This document shows, in pieces, positions 1-9,465 of a DNA stretch of 64,000 bases. A model generated the notes under the pieces. It made no database searches and had not been told where the DNA came from. It worked only from the letters and a program-made list of their open reading frames with translations. Each line of letters opens with the position of its first letter. Position 1 is the first letter of the stretch. This DNA is from Streptomyces collinus (GTDB taxonomy: Bacteria; Actinomycetota; Actinomycetes; Streptomycetales; Streptomycetaceae), in NCBI RefSeq assembly GCF_031348265.1, contig NZ_CP133771.1:7254001-7318000 (forward strand). Direction: 5' to 3'. The translations under genes and the position numbers were made by a program.

Positions 1-67
1 GTCATCCGTGAGGAGACCACTCCCCAGGAGTGAGTCCGCGGGAAGGGCGCGGAGGCAGGATGGACCC

Positions 68-703
68 ATGAAGCTCACGAAGAAGTCGCACGCCTGCGTC
101 CGTCTGGAGAAGGCCGGCCGGACGCTCGTCCTCGACCCCGGCGCCTTCACCGAGGAGGACGCCGCGCTCGGTGCGGACGCGATCCTCGTCACCCACGAGC
201 ACCCCGACCACTTCGACGAGTCCCGGCTGCGCGCGGCGATGGAGAGCAACCCGGCCGCCGGGATCTGGACCCTGCGGTCGGTCGCGGAGAAGATCTCCTC
301 CGCCTTCCCCGGCCGCGTCCACACCGTCGGCCACGGCGACACCTTCACCGCCGCCGGCTTCGACGTCCAGGTCCACGGCGAACTCCACGCGGTGATCCAC
401 CCGGACATCCCGCGCGTCACCAACGTCGGCTACCTCCTCGACGGCGGCACGGTCTTCCACCCCGGCGACGCCCTCACCGTCCCCGACCACCCGGTGGAGA
501 CGCTGATGCTCCCCGTCATGGCCCCCTGGAGCAAGATCTCCGAGGTCATCGACTACGTCCGCGAGGTGAGGCCGCAGCGTGCCTACGACATCCACGACGC
601 CCTCCTCACCGACCTGGCCCGGCCGATCTACGACCGGCAGATCGGGCAGCTCGGCGGCGCGCAGCACCTGCGGCTGACGCCGGGGGAGTCCGCCGAGGTC
701 TGA
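68..703 (+). CDS. Metallo-beta-lactamase-fold hydrolase
   Basis: This 211-residue cytoplasmic protein has a metallo-beta-lactamase fold. The metal-binding signature THEHPDHF (HxHxDH) lies near residue 42, with further possible ligand histidines in HGELHAVIHPD, FHPGD and the C-terminal DIHDAL. It resembles the UlaG/RomA-like MBL proteins common in actinobacteria, whose substrates are usually unknown. The ATG at 68 is preferred to the upstream GTG at 8 because the MBL fold begins there and the purine-rich GGAGG-type sequence at 51-56 is well placed. No signal peptide is seen. It is followed 45 bp later by the exonuclease III gene on the same strand. The family is secure; the substrate is not. 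Confidence 0.85.
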   Translation: MKLTKKSHACVRLEKAGRTLVLDPGAFTEEDAALGADAILVTHEHPDHFDESRLRAAMESNPAAGIWTLRSVAEKISSAFPGRVHTVGHGDTFTAAGFDVQVHGELHAVIHPDIPRVTNVGYLLDGGTVFHPGDALTVPDHPVETLMLPVMAPWSKISEVIDYVREVRPQRAYDIHDALLTDLARPIYDRQIGQLGGAQHLRLTPGESAEV

Positions 704-748
704 CGGGGCCGGGCGGCGTTGTCAGACCCGCCGGGTAGGTTGTGGGGC

Positions 749-1528
749 ATGCGCATCGCGACCTGGAACGTGAACTCGATCACCGCCCGCCTGCCGAGGC
801 TCCTGGCCTGGCTGGAGAGCAGCGGCACGGACGTGCTGTGCCTCCAGGAGGCCAAGGTCGCCGAGGAGCAGTTCCCCTCGGAGCAGCTGCGCGAGCTGGG
901 CTACGAGTCGGCGGTCCACGCGACCGGCCGGTGGAACGGCGTGGCGGTGCTCTCCCGCGTCGGCATCGAGGACGTCGTCAAGGGCGTGCCCGGCGACCCC
1001 GGGTTCGACGGCTCGGTGGAGCCCCGCGCCATCTCGGCGACCTGCGGCCCGCTGCGCGTCTGGTCGGTCTACGTGCCGAACGGCCGGGAGGTCGACCACC
1101 CGCACTACGCCTACAAGCTCCAGTGGTTCGAGGCCCTCAAGGCCGCCGTCGCCGGTGACGCGGCGGGCAGCCGCCCCTTCGCGGTGATGGGCGACTACAA
1201 CGTGGCGCCGACGGACGACGACGTCTTCGACCCCGCCTTCTTCGAGGGCTCCACCCACGTCACCCCCGCCGAGCGCGCCGCCCTGGCCTCCCTGCGCGAG
1301 GCGGGCCTGTCCGACGTGGTCCCGCGGCCCCTCAAGTACGACCACCCGTTCACGTACTGGGACTACCGCCAGCTCTCCTTCCCGAAGAACCGCGGCATGC
1401 GCATCGACCTGGTGTACGCCAACGCGCCCTTCGCGAAGGCGGTCAGCGACGCGTACGTGGACCGCGAGGAGCGCAAGGGCAAGGGCGCCTCGGACCACGC
1501 CCCCGTCGTCGTGGACCTGGACGTCTAG
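749..1528 (+). CDS. xthA: Exodeoxyribonuclease III (AP endonuclease)
   Basis: This 259-residue protein is an endonuclease/exonuclease/phosphatase-fold DNA repair enzyme that incises apurinic sites and trims 3' ends. The family motifs appear in order: MRIATWNVNSI at the N terminus, the metal-binding Glu in LQEAK, the GDYNVAP motif, and the catalytic SDHAPV near the C terminus. Its length fits XthA/ExoA proteins. The ATG at 749 is chosen over an upstream GTG because the conserved N terminus begins exactly there. Its stop codon lies only 5 bp from the stop of the convergent SGNH hydrolase gene. Confidence 0.93.
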   Translation: MRIATWNVNSITARLPRLLAWLESSGTDVLCLQEAKVAEEQFPSEQLRELGYESAVHATGRWNGVAVLSRVGIEDVVKGVPGDPGFDGSVEPRAISATCGPLRVWSVYVPNGREVDHPHYAYKLQWFEALKAAVAGDAAGSRPFAVMGDYNVAPTDDDVFDPAFFEGSTHVTPAERAALASLREAGLSDVVPRPLKYDHPFTYWDYRQLSFPKNRGMRIDLVYANAPFAKAVSDAYVDREERKGKGASDHAPVVVDLDV

Positions 1529-1533
1529 AGGCT

Positions 1534-3300
1534 TCAGGGCCGCAGCAGCCGCAGGTCGACCGAGTCCGCCAGGGCCGCCAGCCCCGCGTCGCCCGGGTGC
1601 AGACGGTCCCCGCTGTCGTAGGCGGGGAGCATCCGGGCGGGCCGCTGCGGATCGCGGACCACCGCGTCGAAGTCGAGCACGCCGTCGAAGGCCTCGCCGC
1701 CGCGGATCCACTCGTTCACCGCGACCCGCTCGGCGTCGACGGCGGCGGTGCACCGTGCCTCGCCCTCGCAGGGCAGGATCGTCGCAGCGAGCATCCGCAG
1801 CCCCCGGGCGTGCCCGCGCGCCGCCAGCTCGCGCAGCCCGGCGATCACCGCCTCCGCCGACGTGCCCCACCGCAGATCGTTGACGCCTTCGAAGACGACG
1901 GCCGTACGTGCCGACGGCTGGGCGAGGACGTCCCGGTCGAAGCGGTGCAGGGCGCTCACCCCGGCCGTGTCCGTGGACACCCCGTCACCGGGGTACCGGT
2001 CGGTGACCACGCGGTTGCCCGAGATGCCGAGGTTCAGCACGCCGTAGCGCGGGACGGCGCTCTGCTTCAGGAGCCGGCCGGCCAGGACGTTCGGCCAGCG
2101 CCGGTTCGCGTCCACCGTGGACTTGTCGCCGTCGGTGATCGAGTCCCCGAGCAGCACCACGGAGCCGGGGCCGCCGCTCACGTCGACCCCGGCGAGCAGC
2201 GGCCAGCGGGTGATCACCGAGGTGTAGGCCCCGGCGGCGGCGTCCGCCGCGTGGTCGCCGGCCTCGCTGACGTACGAGCGCTGCTGGGCGAGCCCGTGCA
2301 CCGGCGCGGCCGTCACGGTCCCGGGCAGGTGGAAGCTCACCAGCAGATTGGCGTCCGCGGGCACGGAGAAGCCGAGCGGATCGCTGTACGCCTGGCCCCC
2401 GGCCGGGATCGCCACGCCCGCCGCACCGCCGAACGACAGCGCCACCGGGGTGCCCCGCGAGGCCGCCCCCGACGCCTGCACCGCGACCGTCGCGCTCCCG
2501 ATCCGCACCGGAGCGGCCGCGAAGGTGTTGTCGAACCGAACGCGCACGCGGGGCCCTCCGGAGGACGTGTGCACGACCAGCCGCAGCGTGCGGTCCGTCC
2601 AGGGGCCCACGGCGGCGTAGCCTCCGGTGGCCGTGGTCCAGCTGCCCGTCCAGCCCTGCGTCGCGGTCCGCACCGACACCGCGAAGACGTGCAGCCCGGC
2701 CGCGCTCGGCAGCCGGACCGATCTCACCGCGCGCCCCGGCACCACCGGCACCGTCACGACGTACAGGCGGGCCTGCCGGGCGAGTTGGCCGCCGGGCGTG
2801 TTGATGTGCGGCAGGGCCACCGCCCTGGTCGCGAGCGGCCCGGTACGCCAGTCGGGCGCGGTCAGCCGGTACCCGGAGCGGGTGCCGTTCGCGTACGTGA
2901 CCGTGCCCGGGCCGCCCACCTCCGTGCCGGCGGTGCCCGCCACGAGGAAGGCCAGGGCGTCCCCGCGGCCCGTGACCCGCACGTCCTGCCCGGCGGCGCG
3001 GACGTTGTCGGGTGCGCCGGGCCGGCGCTTCGGCCAGGTCAGCCGGGCGCCCTGCACGGTGAGCGCACGGCCGGGCGTCCAGCCCGCGGCCGTGAGGTCC
3101 CGCGCCGACAGGGAGGCGCCGGAGCCGTCGAAGTCGGCCTCCCCGGGCCGGCTGTCGTCACTGACGGCCACGTTGTCGAACAGCCGCTCCAGCGGCACCG
3201 GCGCCGCCCGCCCCCGCTCGGCGGCCTGCGCCGACACTGCCGGAACCAGCGACCCGCACAGGGTCAGGACGACCAGGATCCCCCGGACACATCGGCGCAC
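1534..3300 (-). CDS. Secreted SGNH/GDSL-family esterase
   Basis: This 588-residue exported hydrolase has a signal peptide (RRCVRGILVVLTLCG followed by an A-x-A-like site near residue 25). The SGNH blocks sit in the C-terminal half: block I GDSITDG with Ser387 as predicted nucleophile, GISGNR, GVNDLRWG, and DRLHPGD providing the Asp and His. The first 350 residues are beta-rich and probably form an accessory domain. Family members act on ester bonds of polysaccharide acetyl groups or lipids; the substrate here is unknown. GTG at 3300 is chosen because GGGAGGAG lies just upstream and the signal peptide begins there; the longer reading would add a Cys-rich stretch. It has its own promoter at 3399-3427. 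Confidence 0.9.
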   Translation of the reverse strand: MRRCVRGILVVLTLCGSLVPAVSAQAAERGRAAPVPLERLFDNVAVSDDSRPGEADFDGSGASLSARDLTAAGWTPGRALTVQGARLTWPKRRPGAPDNVRAAGQDVRVTGRGDALAFLVAGTAGTEVGGPGTVTYANGTRSGYRLTAPDWRTGPLATRAVALPHINTPGGQLARQARLYVVTVPVVPGRAVRSVRLPSAAGLHVFAVSVRTATQGWTGSWTTATGGYAAVGPWTDRTLRLVVHTSSGGPRVRVRFDNTFAAAPVRIGSATVAVQASGAASRGTPVALSFGGAAGVAIPAGGQAYSDPLGFSVPADANLLVSFHLPGTVTAAPVHGLAQQRSYVSEAGDHAADAAAGAYTSVITRWPLLAGVDVSGGPGSVVLLGDSITDGDKSTVDANRRWPNVLAGRLLKQSAVPRYGVLNLGISGNRVVTDRYPGDGVSTDTAGVSALHRFDRDVLAQPSARTAVVFEGVNDLRWGTSAEAVIAGLRELAARGHARGLRMLAATILPCEGEARCTAAVDAERVAVNEWIRGGEAFDGVLDFDAVVRDPQRPARMLPAYDSGDRLHPGDAGLAALADSVDLRLLRP

Positions 3301-3398
3301 GGCCGACTCCTCCCGCTCATCGACACACGACGCAACAGACGGAACGCAGAGACGAAAACCGAAGAGACAACGACAGCCGGGACACAAGACGCACGGTG

Positions 3399-3427
3399 AA
3401 GTTAGGGAGACGGGAGTGACCCGTCAA
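3399..3427 (-). promoter_or_regulatory. Sigma-70-type promoter of the SGNH gene
   Basis: On the minus strand TTGACG (3427-3422) is separated by exactly 17 bp from TAACTT (3404-3399). This is a good HrdB-type promoter, about 90 bp upstream of the GTG at 3300. Confidence 0.6.
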
Positions 3428-3521
3428 CGCGCGCTGCGTGAACTCGGCCTGAACTCGACCGGGATCGGCGGACCCGCGCGCCCTGTGGTGCGTACGGCGG
3501 TACGAATGACACGCTGGGAGT

Positions 3522-3929
3522 ATGAACATCCCTTTCCTGGGCAACCGGCGCCAGAAGGTCGGGTTCCCCGACCCCGCAGGCATCGCGGAACTCCTCGCCG
3601 AGTGCGAACTGCTCCGCTCCCAGGCGTACCGGGAGGGCGTCCGGCTGGACGACTCGGCGGCCTCCCTGGAGGCGCTCGACCAGCTCGTGCCGCGCTGGCG
3701 GGACGACGAGGAGACGCTGCCCTGGCTCGGCAACGACGCGGGGCTCTACCTCGGCACCGTCATCGTGCGCACGGTGCCGGGAGCCGCCTGGGAGATCCGC
3801 TCCGACGGGCAACCGGTCGTGCGTCTGGTCTCCGGCCGGGAGTTCGACGTCGTGGACTCCGGTCACGAGTGGGCGGTGAACGGGGTCCCCGAGCTGTCGC
3901 AGCTGTACGCCGAAGTCGCGGAGTCGTGA
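3522..3929 (+). CDS. Conserved actinobacterial protein of unknown function
   Basis: This acidic 135-residue cytoplasmic protein has no signal peptide or membrane segment. It reads MNIPFLGNRRQKVGF, then a predicted helical part, then a beta-rich half with VIVRTVPGAAWEI and LVSGREFDVV. I recognise the style of a small conserved Streptomyces family but cannot give a function. GGGAG lies 5 bp before the ATG. It stands alone between the SGNH gene's promoter region and the ABC ATPase. Confidence 0.75.
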   Translation: MNIPFLGNRRQKVGFPDPAGIAELLAECELLRSQAYREGVRLDDSAASLEALDQLVPRWRDDEETLPWLGNDAGLYLGTVIVRTVPGAAWEIRSDGQPVVRLVSGREFDVVDSGHEWAVNGVPELSQLYAEVAES

Positions 3930-4069
3930 GCCCCATGACCGCAACCTTTGGCCCAATGTCCGACGTAAATACGGCTAATGATCGAAAAGTGCGTGTCGCC
4001 CGACAAGTTCGATCTTGCCTGGATACGTTGCGGCAACCACCACACAGCTGAGAGTGAGTAGGGCTGAGC

Positions 4070-4813
<744 letters not shown>

Positions 4814-5036
4814 ACGGGCAGGCACCGGACGGCTCATCGGATCGGACCTCGACTACGATGTGCCCTTCATCCCTGTCGGAGAGGGGGACTTCGCCGAAGA
4901 CCGCCGATCCCGCCGGGGGTGAGCAGACCGCCCGCCCGGTCCGCGGGGCACTTCCCACCGGGTGCGGCCCCCACGGCCCGTAGGCCACGGGGGCGGCGGT
5001 TCACATCGGCCAGGCCCGTCCGGCGGCAGCCGGAGA
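4814..5036. other. Intergenic region after the orphan ABC ATPase
   Basis: This 223-bp gap holds no convincing gene. A -10-like TACGAT occurs at 4854-4859, overlapping an ATG at 4858 that opens a 41-codon frame ending at 4983. The frame has no recognisable motif and its start lies inside the -10-like box, so I regard it as a possible remnant of a deleted gene or as chance. Confidence 0.3.
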
Positions 5037-6605
5037 TCACTGCTCGCGCAGCGGAACCGACACGTACGACGGGTCGTTCGCCGGTGAGGAGAAGGTCAGC
5101 TGCGCGCCGGACGGGTTGTGCTCGATGTAGAGCGGGTCGACCGTGTCGACGACCAGGGCGAGGCGATGCCCGGCCGGGACGTCGTAGGCCGTGGAGTACA
5201 GCTCCAGGTCGACGCCGAACGGCTTTCCGGGGGTGCGCCCGTGGAAGGTGTACGGCGCGTGGGTGACCAGCTTGCCGAGGCCGAGCGGCCCCACGTCGTA
5301 CAGGTAGGCGACGAGGGTGCCGCTCTCCTTGGTCGGGGTGAGGGTCGTGTGCAACCTCGCCGTCCCGCGAACCTGTTGGGCCGTGGCCGACTTCTCCGAC
5401 TGCCACACGGCGGCCCAGCGGCGGGGGAGCAGCGGGATGGAGGCCATGGGCGGCAGCCGGGCCACCTGGTCGAGGATGCTGGACAGGAGGACGACGCCGC
5501 CGTCCGCCCCCGAGTTCACGTTCGCGCGGATCGTCTTCGAGCCGCCGAGGGCGATCTTGCGGTCCGTCGGCCCCGCCGACTTCCAGTCCGGGTAGCCCTC
5601 GTAGCCGCCCGTGGAACGGGACTTGAGCTGGACGGGCTGCTCGCGGTCGATGCCGTTGTCCTCGCCCCTGAGGTAGTGGTCGAACCAGCGCTCGGTGTCC
5701 TTCCACACGTCGTTGGGCAGCCCGAACAGTCCGGTCAGCTCCGGGGTGGCGTGGTCTCCGGGCCGCATCTCCAGCCGCTTCGGACCGGTCAGCTTCTCGT
5801 AGAAGTCGGCGTACTGGTTGGGCGGGAAGACGCTGTCGCCCCAGGCGTTGGCGAGCATGATCGCCGCGCCGTTCTCGTTGATCTGGTCGACGTAGGTCGC
5901 AGCGGAACGTTTCTTCCCCCAGGCGATGAGCTCCGGCTCCTTCGCCAGGTTGGAGCTGTAGAAGTCGTCGAAGGTCTGGCGGAGTTCCGCGCTCTGGCGG
6001 CCCGTCACCACGCTCGCGCCGTCCAGCAGGGCGGCGGCCTGGAGGTGCTGCGTGCGCCCGGCGTAGATCGAGCCGGTCAGGTCGGCCCAGCCGCTGAGCG
6101 AGGCGACCGCCTTGATCCGCTTGTCGTGCGCGGCGGTGAGCAGGCTGATGCCCGCGCCGTAGGAGACGCCCGCCATGCCGATGTGCCCGGCGTCCGCGGG
6201 GGTGTGGGCGAGCGCCCAGTCGATCACCTTCGAGGCGTCGGCGACGTCGGGTGGTCCCGCCACTTCTATCTCGCCGCCCGACTGCCAGAAGCCGCGCACG
6301 TTGTAGGTGACCACGACGTACCCGGAGTCGGCGAGCTTCTGCGCCTGGGCCAGGTACTCGACCTGGGGCAGGCCCCAGCTCGTGGGCATGACGAGCAGCG
6401 GGTAGCGGTCGGTGCCACGGGCGCCGGCCGGGGTCACGACGTTGGCCTTGAGGACGGTGCCGCCGTCGCCGGCGATGTCGACGAAGCGGACGGGGTTCGG
6501 GGCGGCCTGGGCGGTGGGGGCGAATCCGAGGGCGGTGCCGGCGACCAGGGTCGCCGAGACGGCGCCTACGGCGGTGGTGCGCAGGGCCTTGCGGTGGGGT
6601 CCCAC
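5037..6605 (-). CDS. Secreted CocE/NonD-family (X-Pro dipeptidyl-peptidase-like) hydrolase
   Basis: This 522-residue exported serine hydrolase has a classical signal peptide ending near PTAQAAPNP. It has an alpha/beta-hydrolase domain of peptidase family S15, with the nucleophile elbow GVSYGAG around residue 165 and RPGDHATPEL near the expected catalytic His. A C-terminal jelly-roll of the X-Pro peptidase C-terminal type follows, with VAYLYDVGPLG and RLALVVDTVDP. Relatives cleave Xaa-Pro peptides or acyl esters. GTG at 6605 is preferred to the GTG at 6611 because GAGGAG then sits 5 bp upstream. Palindromic elements at 6659-6698 may control it. Confidence 0.85.
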   Translation of the reverse strand: MGPHRKALRTTAVGAVSATLVAGTALGFAPTAQAAPNPVRFVDIAGDGGTVLKANVVTPAGARGTDRYPLLVMPTSWGLPQVEYLAQAQKLADSGYVVVTYNVRGFWQSGGEIEVAGPPDVADASKVIDWALAHTPADAGHIGMAGVSYGAGISLLTAAHDKRIKAVASLSGWADLTGSIYAGRTQHLQAAALLDGASVVTGRQSAELRQTFDDFYSSNLAKEPELIAWGKKRSAATYVDQINENGAAIMLANAWGDSVFPPNQYADFYEKLTGPKRLEMRPGDHATPELTGLFGLPNDVWKDTERWFDHYLRGEDNGIDREQPVQLKSRSTGGYEGYPDWKSAGPTDRKIALGGSKTIRANVNSGADGGVVLLSSILDQVARLPPMASIPLLPRRWAAVWQSEKSATAQQVRGTARLHTTLTPTKESGTLVAYLYDVGPLGLGKLVTHAPYTFHGRTPGKPFGVDLELYSTAYDVPAGHRLALVVDTVDPLYIEHNPSGAQLTFSSPANDPSYVSVPLREQ

Positions 6606-6658
6606 GGTCACTCCTCACTCGTGTCAGTGCAAAGTGACCGAACGGTAACCTCGACCCT

Positions 6659-6698
6659 TTACCAGGGGTAACCCGTCGGTAAGTTACGTGCCAGTAAC
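6659..6698 (-). promoter_or_regulatory. Paired palindromes upstream of the CocE-family gene
   Basis: TTACC-agg-GGTAA (6659-6671) and GTTAC-gtgcca-GTAAC (6683-6698) are both perfect dyads within 40 bp, 54-93 bp upstream of the start. They look like operator half-sites of a dimeric regulator of TetR or similar type. The regulator is not identified. Confidence 0.4.
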
Positions 6699-6720
6699 GA
6701 TTGTTGAGCAGTGGAGGAGT

Positions 6721-7482
6721 TCAGGAGGCTCGGTGTGTAGTGCGTGGAGCCGTCGCCGCGGCGGGCAGCGCGGTCTGCGCCGCCCGCGTCACGTCCTCCA
6801 CCAGCTCGACCACGTCCGGGCCGTACGCCTGCGAGTTGATCACCTTGAGCAGCAGCACGAACGATCCGGTGCCGTACTTGCGGGTCAGACGCTCGTGGTT
6901 GCGGGCGAGATAGCGGGTGGCGGCCTGGTTGGTGATGGCCCGCTGGCCGCAGAAGAGGAACACGGGCCGGGCGTCCCGGCGGTCGCCGACGGTGAGCCGG
7001 GCCAGCAGCACGTACTCCGTGATGCCCGGGTCCATGCGGTAGCGCTCGCCGCCGATCTGGAAGGCGCCCCGGTCCGGGCCCGGTTCGGCGTCGATGTTGA
7101 CGCGCACCCCGGGCAGCATGGCCGACATGTGCGCCATCATGCGGCGGTTCGACCCCGGGCCGCCCACACAGAACTCGGTGCGCTCCCCGAAGCCCTGATG
7201 CGCCGCGTCCTGGGTGACGACGTGGAGGTGCGCCCCGCAGTCCTTGATCAGCGCGGAGAGCTCAAGGAGCGCGTACACGTCGAAGCGATGGACCGCCGGT
7301 TCGCCCGCGGCCGGATCGCGGTTGACGACGAGCAGGGACTCGGAGTTCTCGGGCAGCCCGAAGAAGGCCTGCTTGCGCCGGAGTTTGCGCCTCCACAGGA
7401 ACGTACGGGCGAGCCAGCCCAGCGCCGCACTGATGCCCGCCGCGATCACGCCCAGAACGATGTTGCGCACGTCGTCATTCAT
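6721..7482 (-). CDS. Membrane-anchored protein of unknown function
   Basis: This 253-residue protein starts MNDDVRNIVLGVIAAG. A single N-terminal transmembrane helix at about residues 8-26 is followed by a basic RRKLRRK stop-transfer stretch, so the rest is probably cytoplasmic. The soluble part contains SLLVVNRDP, a predicted helix, HLHVVTQD, a Gly-rich GGPGSN turn and FLFCGQRA. These suggest an alternating alpha/beta, possibly nucleotide-binding fold, but no family is recognised. The start is the ATG at 7482; a -10-like TACCAT seven bases upstream suggests a leaderless or near-leaderless transcript. It diverges from the ggt gene. Confidence 0.7.
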   Translation of the reverse strand: MNDDVRNIVLGVIAAGISAALGWLARTFLWRRKLRRKQAFFGLPENSESLLVVNRDPAAGEPAVHRFDVYALLELSALIKDCGAHLHVVTQDAAHQGFGERTEFCVGGPGSNRRMMAHMSAMLPGVRVNIDAEPGPDRGAFQIGGERYRMDPGITEYVLLARLTVGDRRDARPVFLFCGQRAITNQAATRYLARNHERLTRKYGTGSFVLLLKVINSQAYGPDVVELVEDVTRAAQTALPAAATAPRTTHRAS

Positions 7483-7586
7483 GGGCGCGCATGGTAGCGG
7501 GCCCGACGCACCGGTGTTCGACGCCTGCCTGACGCGGCCATGGTGATGAATTAAGCTGCGCGGACGGCCTTTGACTGGAGGTGCGG

Positions 7587-9392
7587 ATGCGTCGCCCTGT
7601 CGCACGGAATCTGACGGTCCTGGCGGTTTCGGCCGCCGTGGTGGTGTCGGTGGGAGCGGCGGCGCCGCCACCCTCCGCGCAGAGCACCGGCGGTGGGAAA
7701 ACCCCGCTGGCCGTCGGCTACGGGGGCGCTGTCTCCAGTGTCGACCCGGATGCCTCCGCCGCCGGGATCGAGGTCCTGAGGAAGGGCGGCAACGCCGTCG
7801 ACGCCGCTGTCGCCACAGCCGCCGCGCTCGGCGTCACCGAGCCCTACTCCGCCGGCATCGGCGGGGGCGGCTACTTCGTGTACTACGACGCCAAGTCCCG
7901 CACGGTACGCACCATCGACGGCCGCGAGACCGCCCCCTTGAGCGCCGACAAGAACCTGTTCCTCGAGAACGGCAAGCCCCTCGCCTTCGCCGACGCCGTC
8001 AGCAGCGGCCTGAGCGTCGGCACCCCGGGCACGCCGGCCACCTGGCAGACGGCTCTCGACCGGTGGGGCAGCAAGCGCCTCGGGAGTGTCCTGAAGCCGG
8101 CCGAGCGGCTGGCGCGCGACGGCTTCACCGTCGACGAGACCTTCCGCTCCCAGACGGCGTCCAACGAGACCCGCTTCCGCTACTTCCCGGACACCGCCGA
8201 CCTGTTCCTGCCGGGCGGACGGCTCCCGGTCGTCGGCTCCACCTTCAAGAACCCCGACCTCGCCCGCACGTACGCGGAGCTGGGGCACAAGGGCGTCGAC
8301 GCGATCTACCGCGGCCGGCTCGGCCGCGACATCGTCGACACCGTCAACAAGCCGCCGGTGGACCCCGGGTCCGGCTGGAACGCCCGGCCCGGCGACCTGA
8401 CCGCCAAGGACCTGGCCGCTTACCGCACCAAGGTCCAGGCGCCCACCAGGACCTCCTACCGGGGCCTCGGCGTCTACTCCATGGCGCCGTCCTCCTCCGG
8501 CGGTACGACCGTCGGTGAGGCGCTCAACATCCTGGAGCGGACCGACCTGTCGAAGGCGAGCAAGGCGAAGTACCTGCACCGGTTCATCGAGGCGAGCCGG
8601 ATCGCGTTCGCGGACCGTGGGCGGTGGGTCGGTGACCCGGCCTTCGAGGACGTACCGACGAAGGAACTGCTGTCCCAGCGGTTCGCGGACTCGCGCGAGT
8701 GCCTGATCAAGGACGACGCGGTGCTCACGAGTCCCGTGGCACCGGGGGACCCGCGTAACCCCTCGCGCTGCGGCTCGGGGGACAAGGCGGCCCCGACGAC
8801 GTACGAGGGCGACAGCACCACGCACCTGACGGTGGCCGACAAGTGGGGGAACGTCGTCGCCTACACGCTCACCATCGAGCAGACCGGTGGCAGCGGGATC
8901 ACCGTCCCCGGGCGGGGGTTCATCCTCAACAACGAGCTGACGGACTTCTCCTTCGCCCCGGCGAACCCGGCCGTGCATGACCCGAACCTGCCGGGGCCGG
9001 GCAAGCGGCCGCGGTCGTCGATCTCGCCGACGATCGTGCTGGACCGGCACCACCAGCCCGTGGTGGCGCTGGGGTCGCCGGGTGGCGCGACGATCATCAC
9101 GACCGTTCTGCAGACGCTCACCGGGTTCGTCGACCGGGGGCTGCCGCTGGTCGACGCGATCGCCGCGCCCCGGGCCAGTCAGCGGAACGCCGCGCAGACC
9201 GAGCTGGAGCCCGGGCTGTACGACAGTGATGTGAGGAAGGAGCTCGAAGCGATCGGGCACTCCTTCAAGGTCAACCCGGAGATCGGTGCCGCCACGGGTG
9301 TTCAGCGGCTGCAGGGCGGTAAGTGGCTGGCAGCCGCTGAGACCGTGCGGCGGGGTGGGGGATCGGCCATGGTGGTACGACCCGCGGGCTGA
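7587..9392 (+). CDS. ggt: Secreted gamma-glutamyltransferase (glutathione hydrolase)
   Basis: This 601-residue Ntn-hydrolase zymogen transfers or hydrolyses the gamma-glutamyl group of glutathione-like peptides. A signal peptide ends near AAPPPSA. The large-subunit part has KGGNAVDAAVATAAALG and GIGGGGYFV. Autocleavage is expected before Thr411 in DSTTHLTV, giving a small subunit with FILNNELTDF and SSISPTIV. ATG at 7587 is chosen over GTG at 7581 because GGAGG (7577-7581) is correctly spaced only for the ATG. Streptomyces lack glutathione, so the natural substrate may be gamma-glutamyl peptides or polyglutamate. Transcription probably ends at the hairpin at 9409-9463. Confidence 0.92.
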   Translation: MRRPVARNLTVLAVSAAVVVSVGAAAPPPSAQSTGGGKTPLAVGYGGAVSSVDPDASAAGIEVLRKGGNAVDAAVATAAALGVTEPYSAGIGGGGYFVYYDAKSRTVRTIDGRETAPLSADKNLFLENGKPLAFADAVSSGLSVGTPGTPATWQTALDRWGSKRLGSVLKPAERLARDGFTVDETFRSQTASNETRFRYFPDTADLFLPGGRLPVVGSTFKNPDLARTYAELGHKGVDAIYRGRLGRDIVDTVNKPPVDPGSGWNARPGDLTAKDLAAYRTKVQAPTRTSYRGLGVYSMAPSSSGGTTVGEALNILERTDLSKASKAKYLHRFIEASRIAFADRGRWVGDPAFEDVPTKELLSQRFADSRECLIKDDAVLTSPVAPGDPRNPSRCGSGDKAAPTTYEGDSTTHLTVADKWGNVVAYTLTIEQTGGSGITVPGRGFILNNELTDFSFAPANPAVHDPNLPGPGKRPRSSISPTIVLDRHHQPVVALGSPGGATIITTVLQTLTGFVDRGLPLVDAIAAPRASQRNAAQTELEPGLYDSDVRKELEAIGHSFKVNPEIGAATGVQRLQGGKWLAAAETVRRGGGSAMVVRPAG

Positions 9393-9408
9393 GTCGCCGG
9401 GTGCAGGC

Positions 9409-9463
9409 GCGCGGGGGCTGGTCGCGCCCCGCGGCGGAGCCGCGGATCGACACAGCCCCGCGC
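9409..9463. terminator. Nested hairpin repeat, probable bidirectional terminator
   Basis: GCGCGGGGGCTG (9409-9420) pairs with CAGCCCCGCGC (9453-9463). Inside it GTCG pairs with CGAC, and GCGGC-gga-GCCGC forms the tip. The element fills the gap between the convergent ggt and clpC-like genes. Its text matches, from memory, a repeat that recurs between genes in many Streptomyces genomes; a partial relative lies at 19785-19830. Confidence 0.65.
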
Positions 9464-9465
9464 CC

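Noticed and set aside
1..67. N-terminal extension of the MBL protein from GTG at 8
   Set aside because: The extra residues are Arg-rich and precede the conserved fold; ATG 68 has better context.
4858..4983. 41-codon ORF after the ABC ATPase
   Set aside because: Its ATG lies inside the -10-like box, and the residues show no motif; it is kept only as a note on the gap.
5118..6671. Long plus-strand open frame opposite the CocE-family gene
   Set aside because: Very high GC produces long open frames on the antisense strand. The translated text is low-complexity Gly/Arg/Val and lacks motifs, while the minus strand has a full hydrolase.
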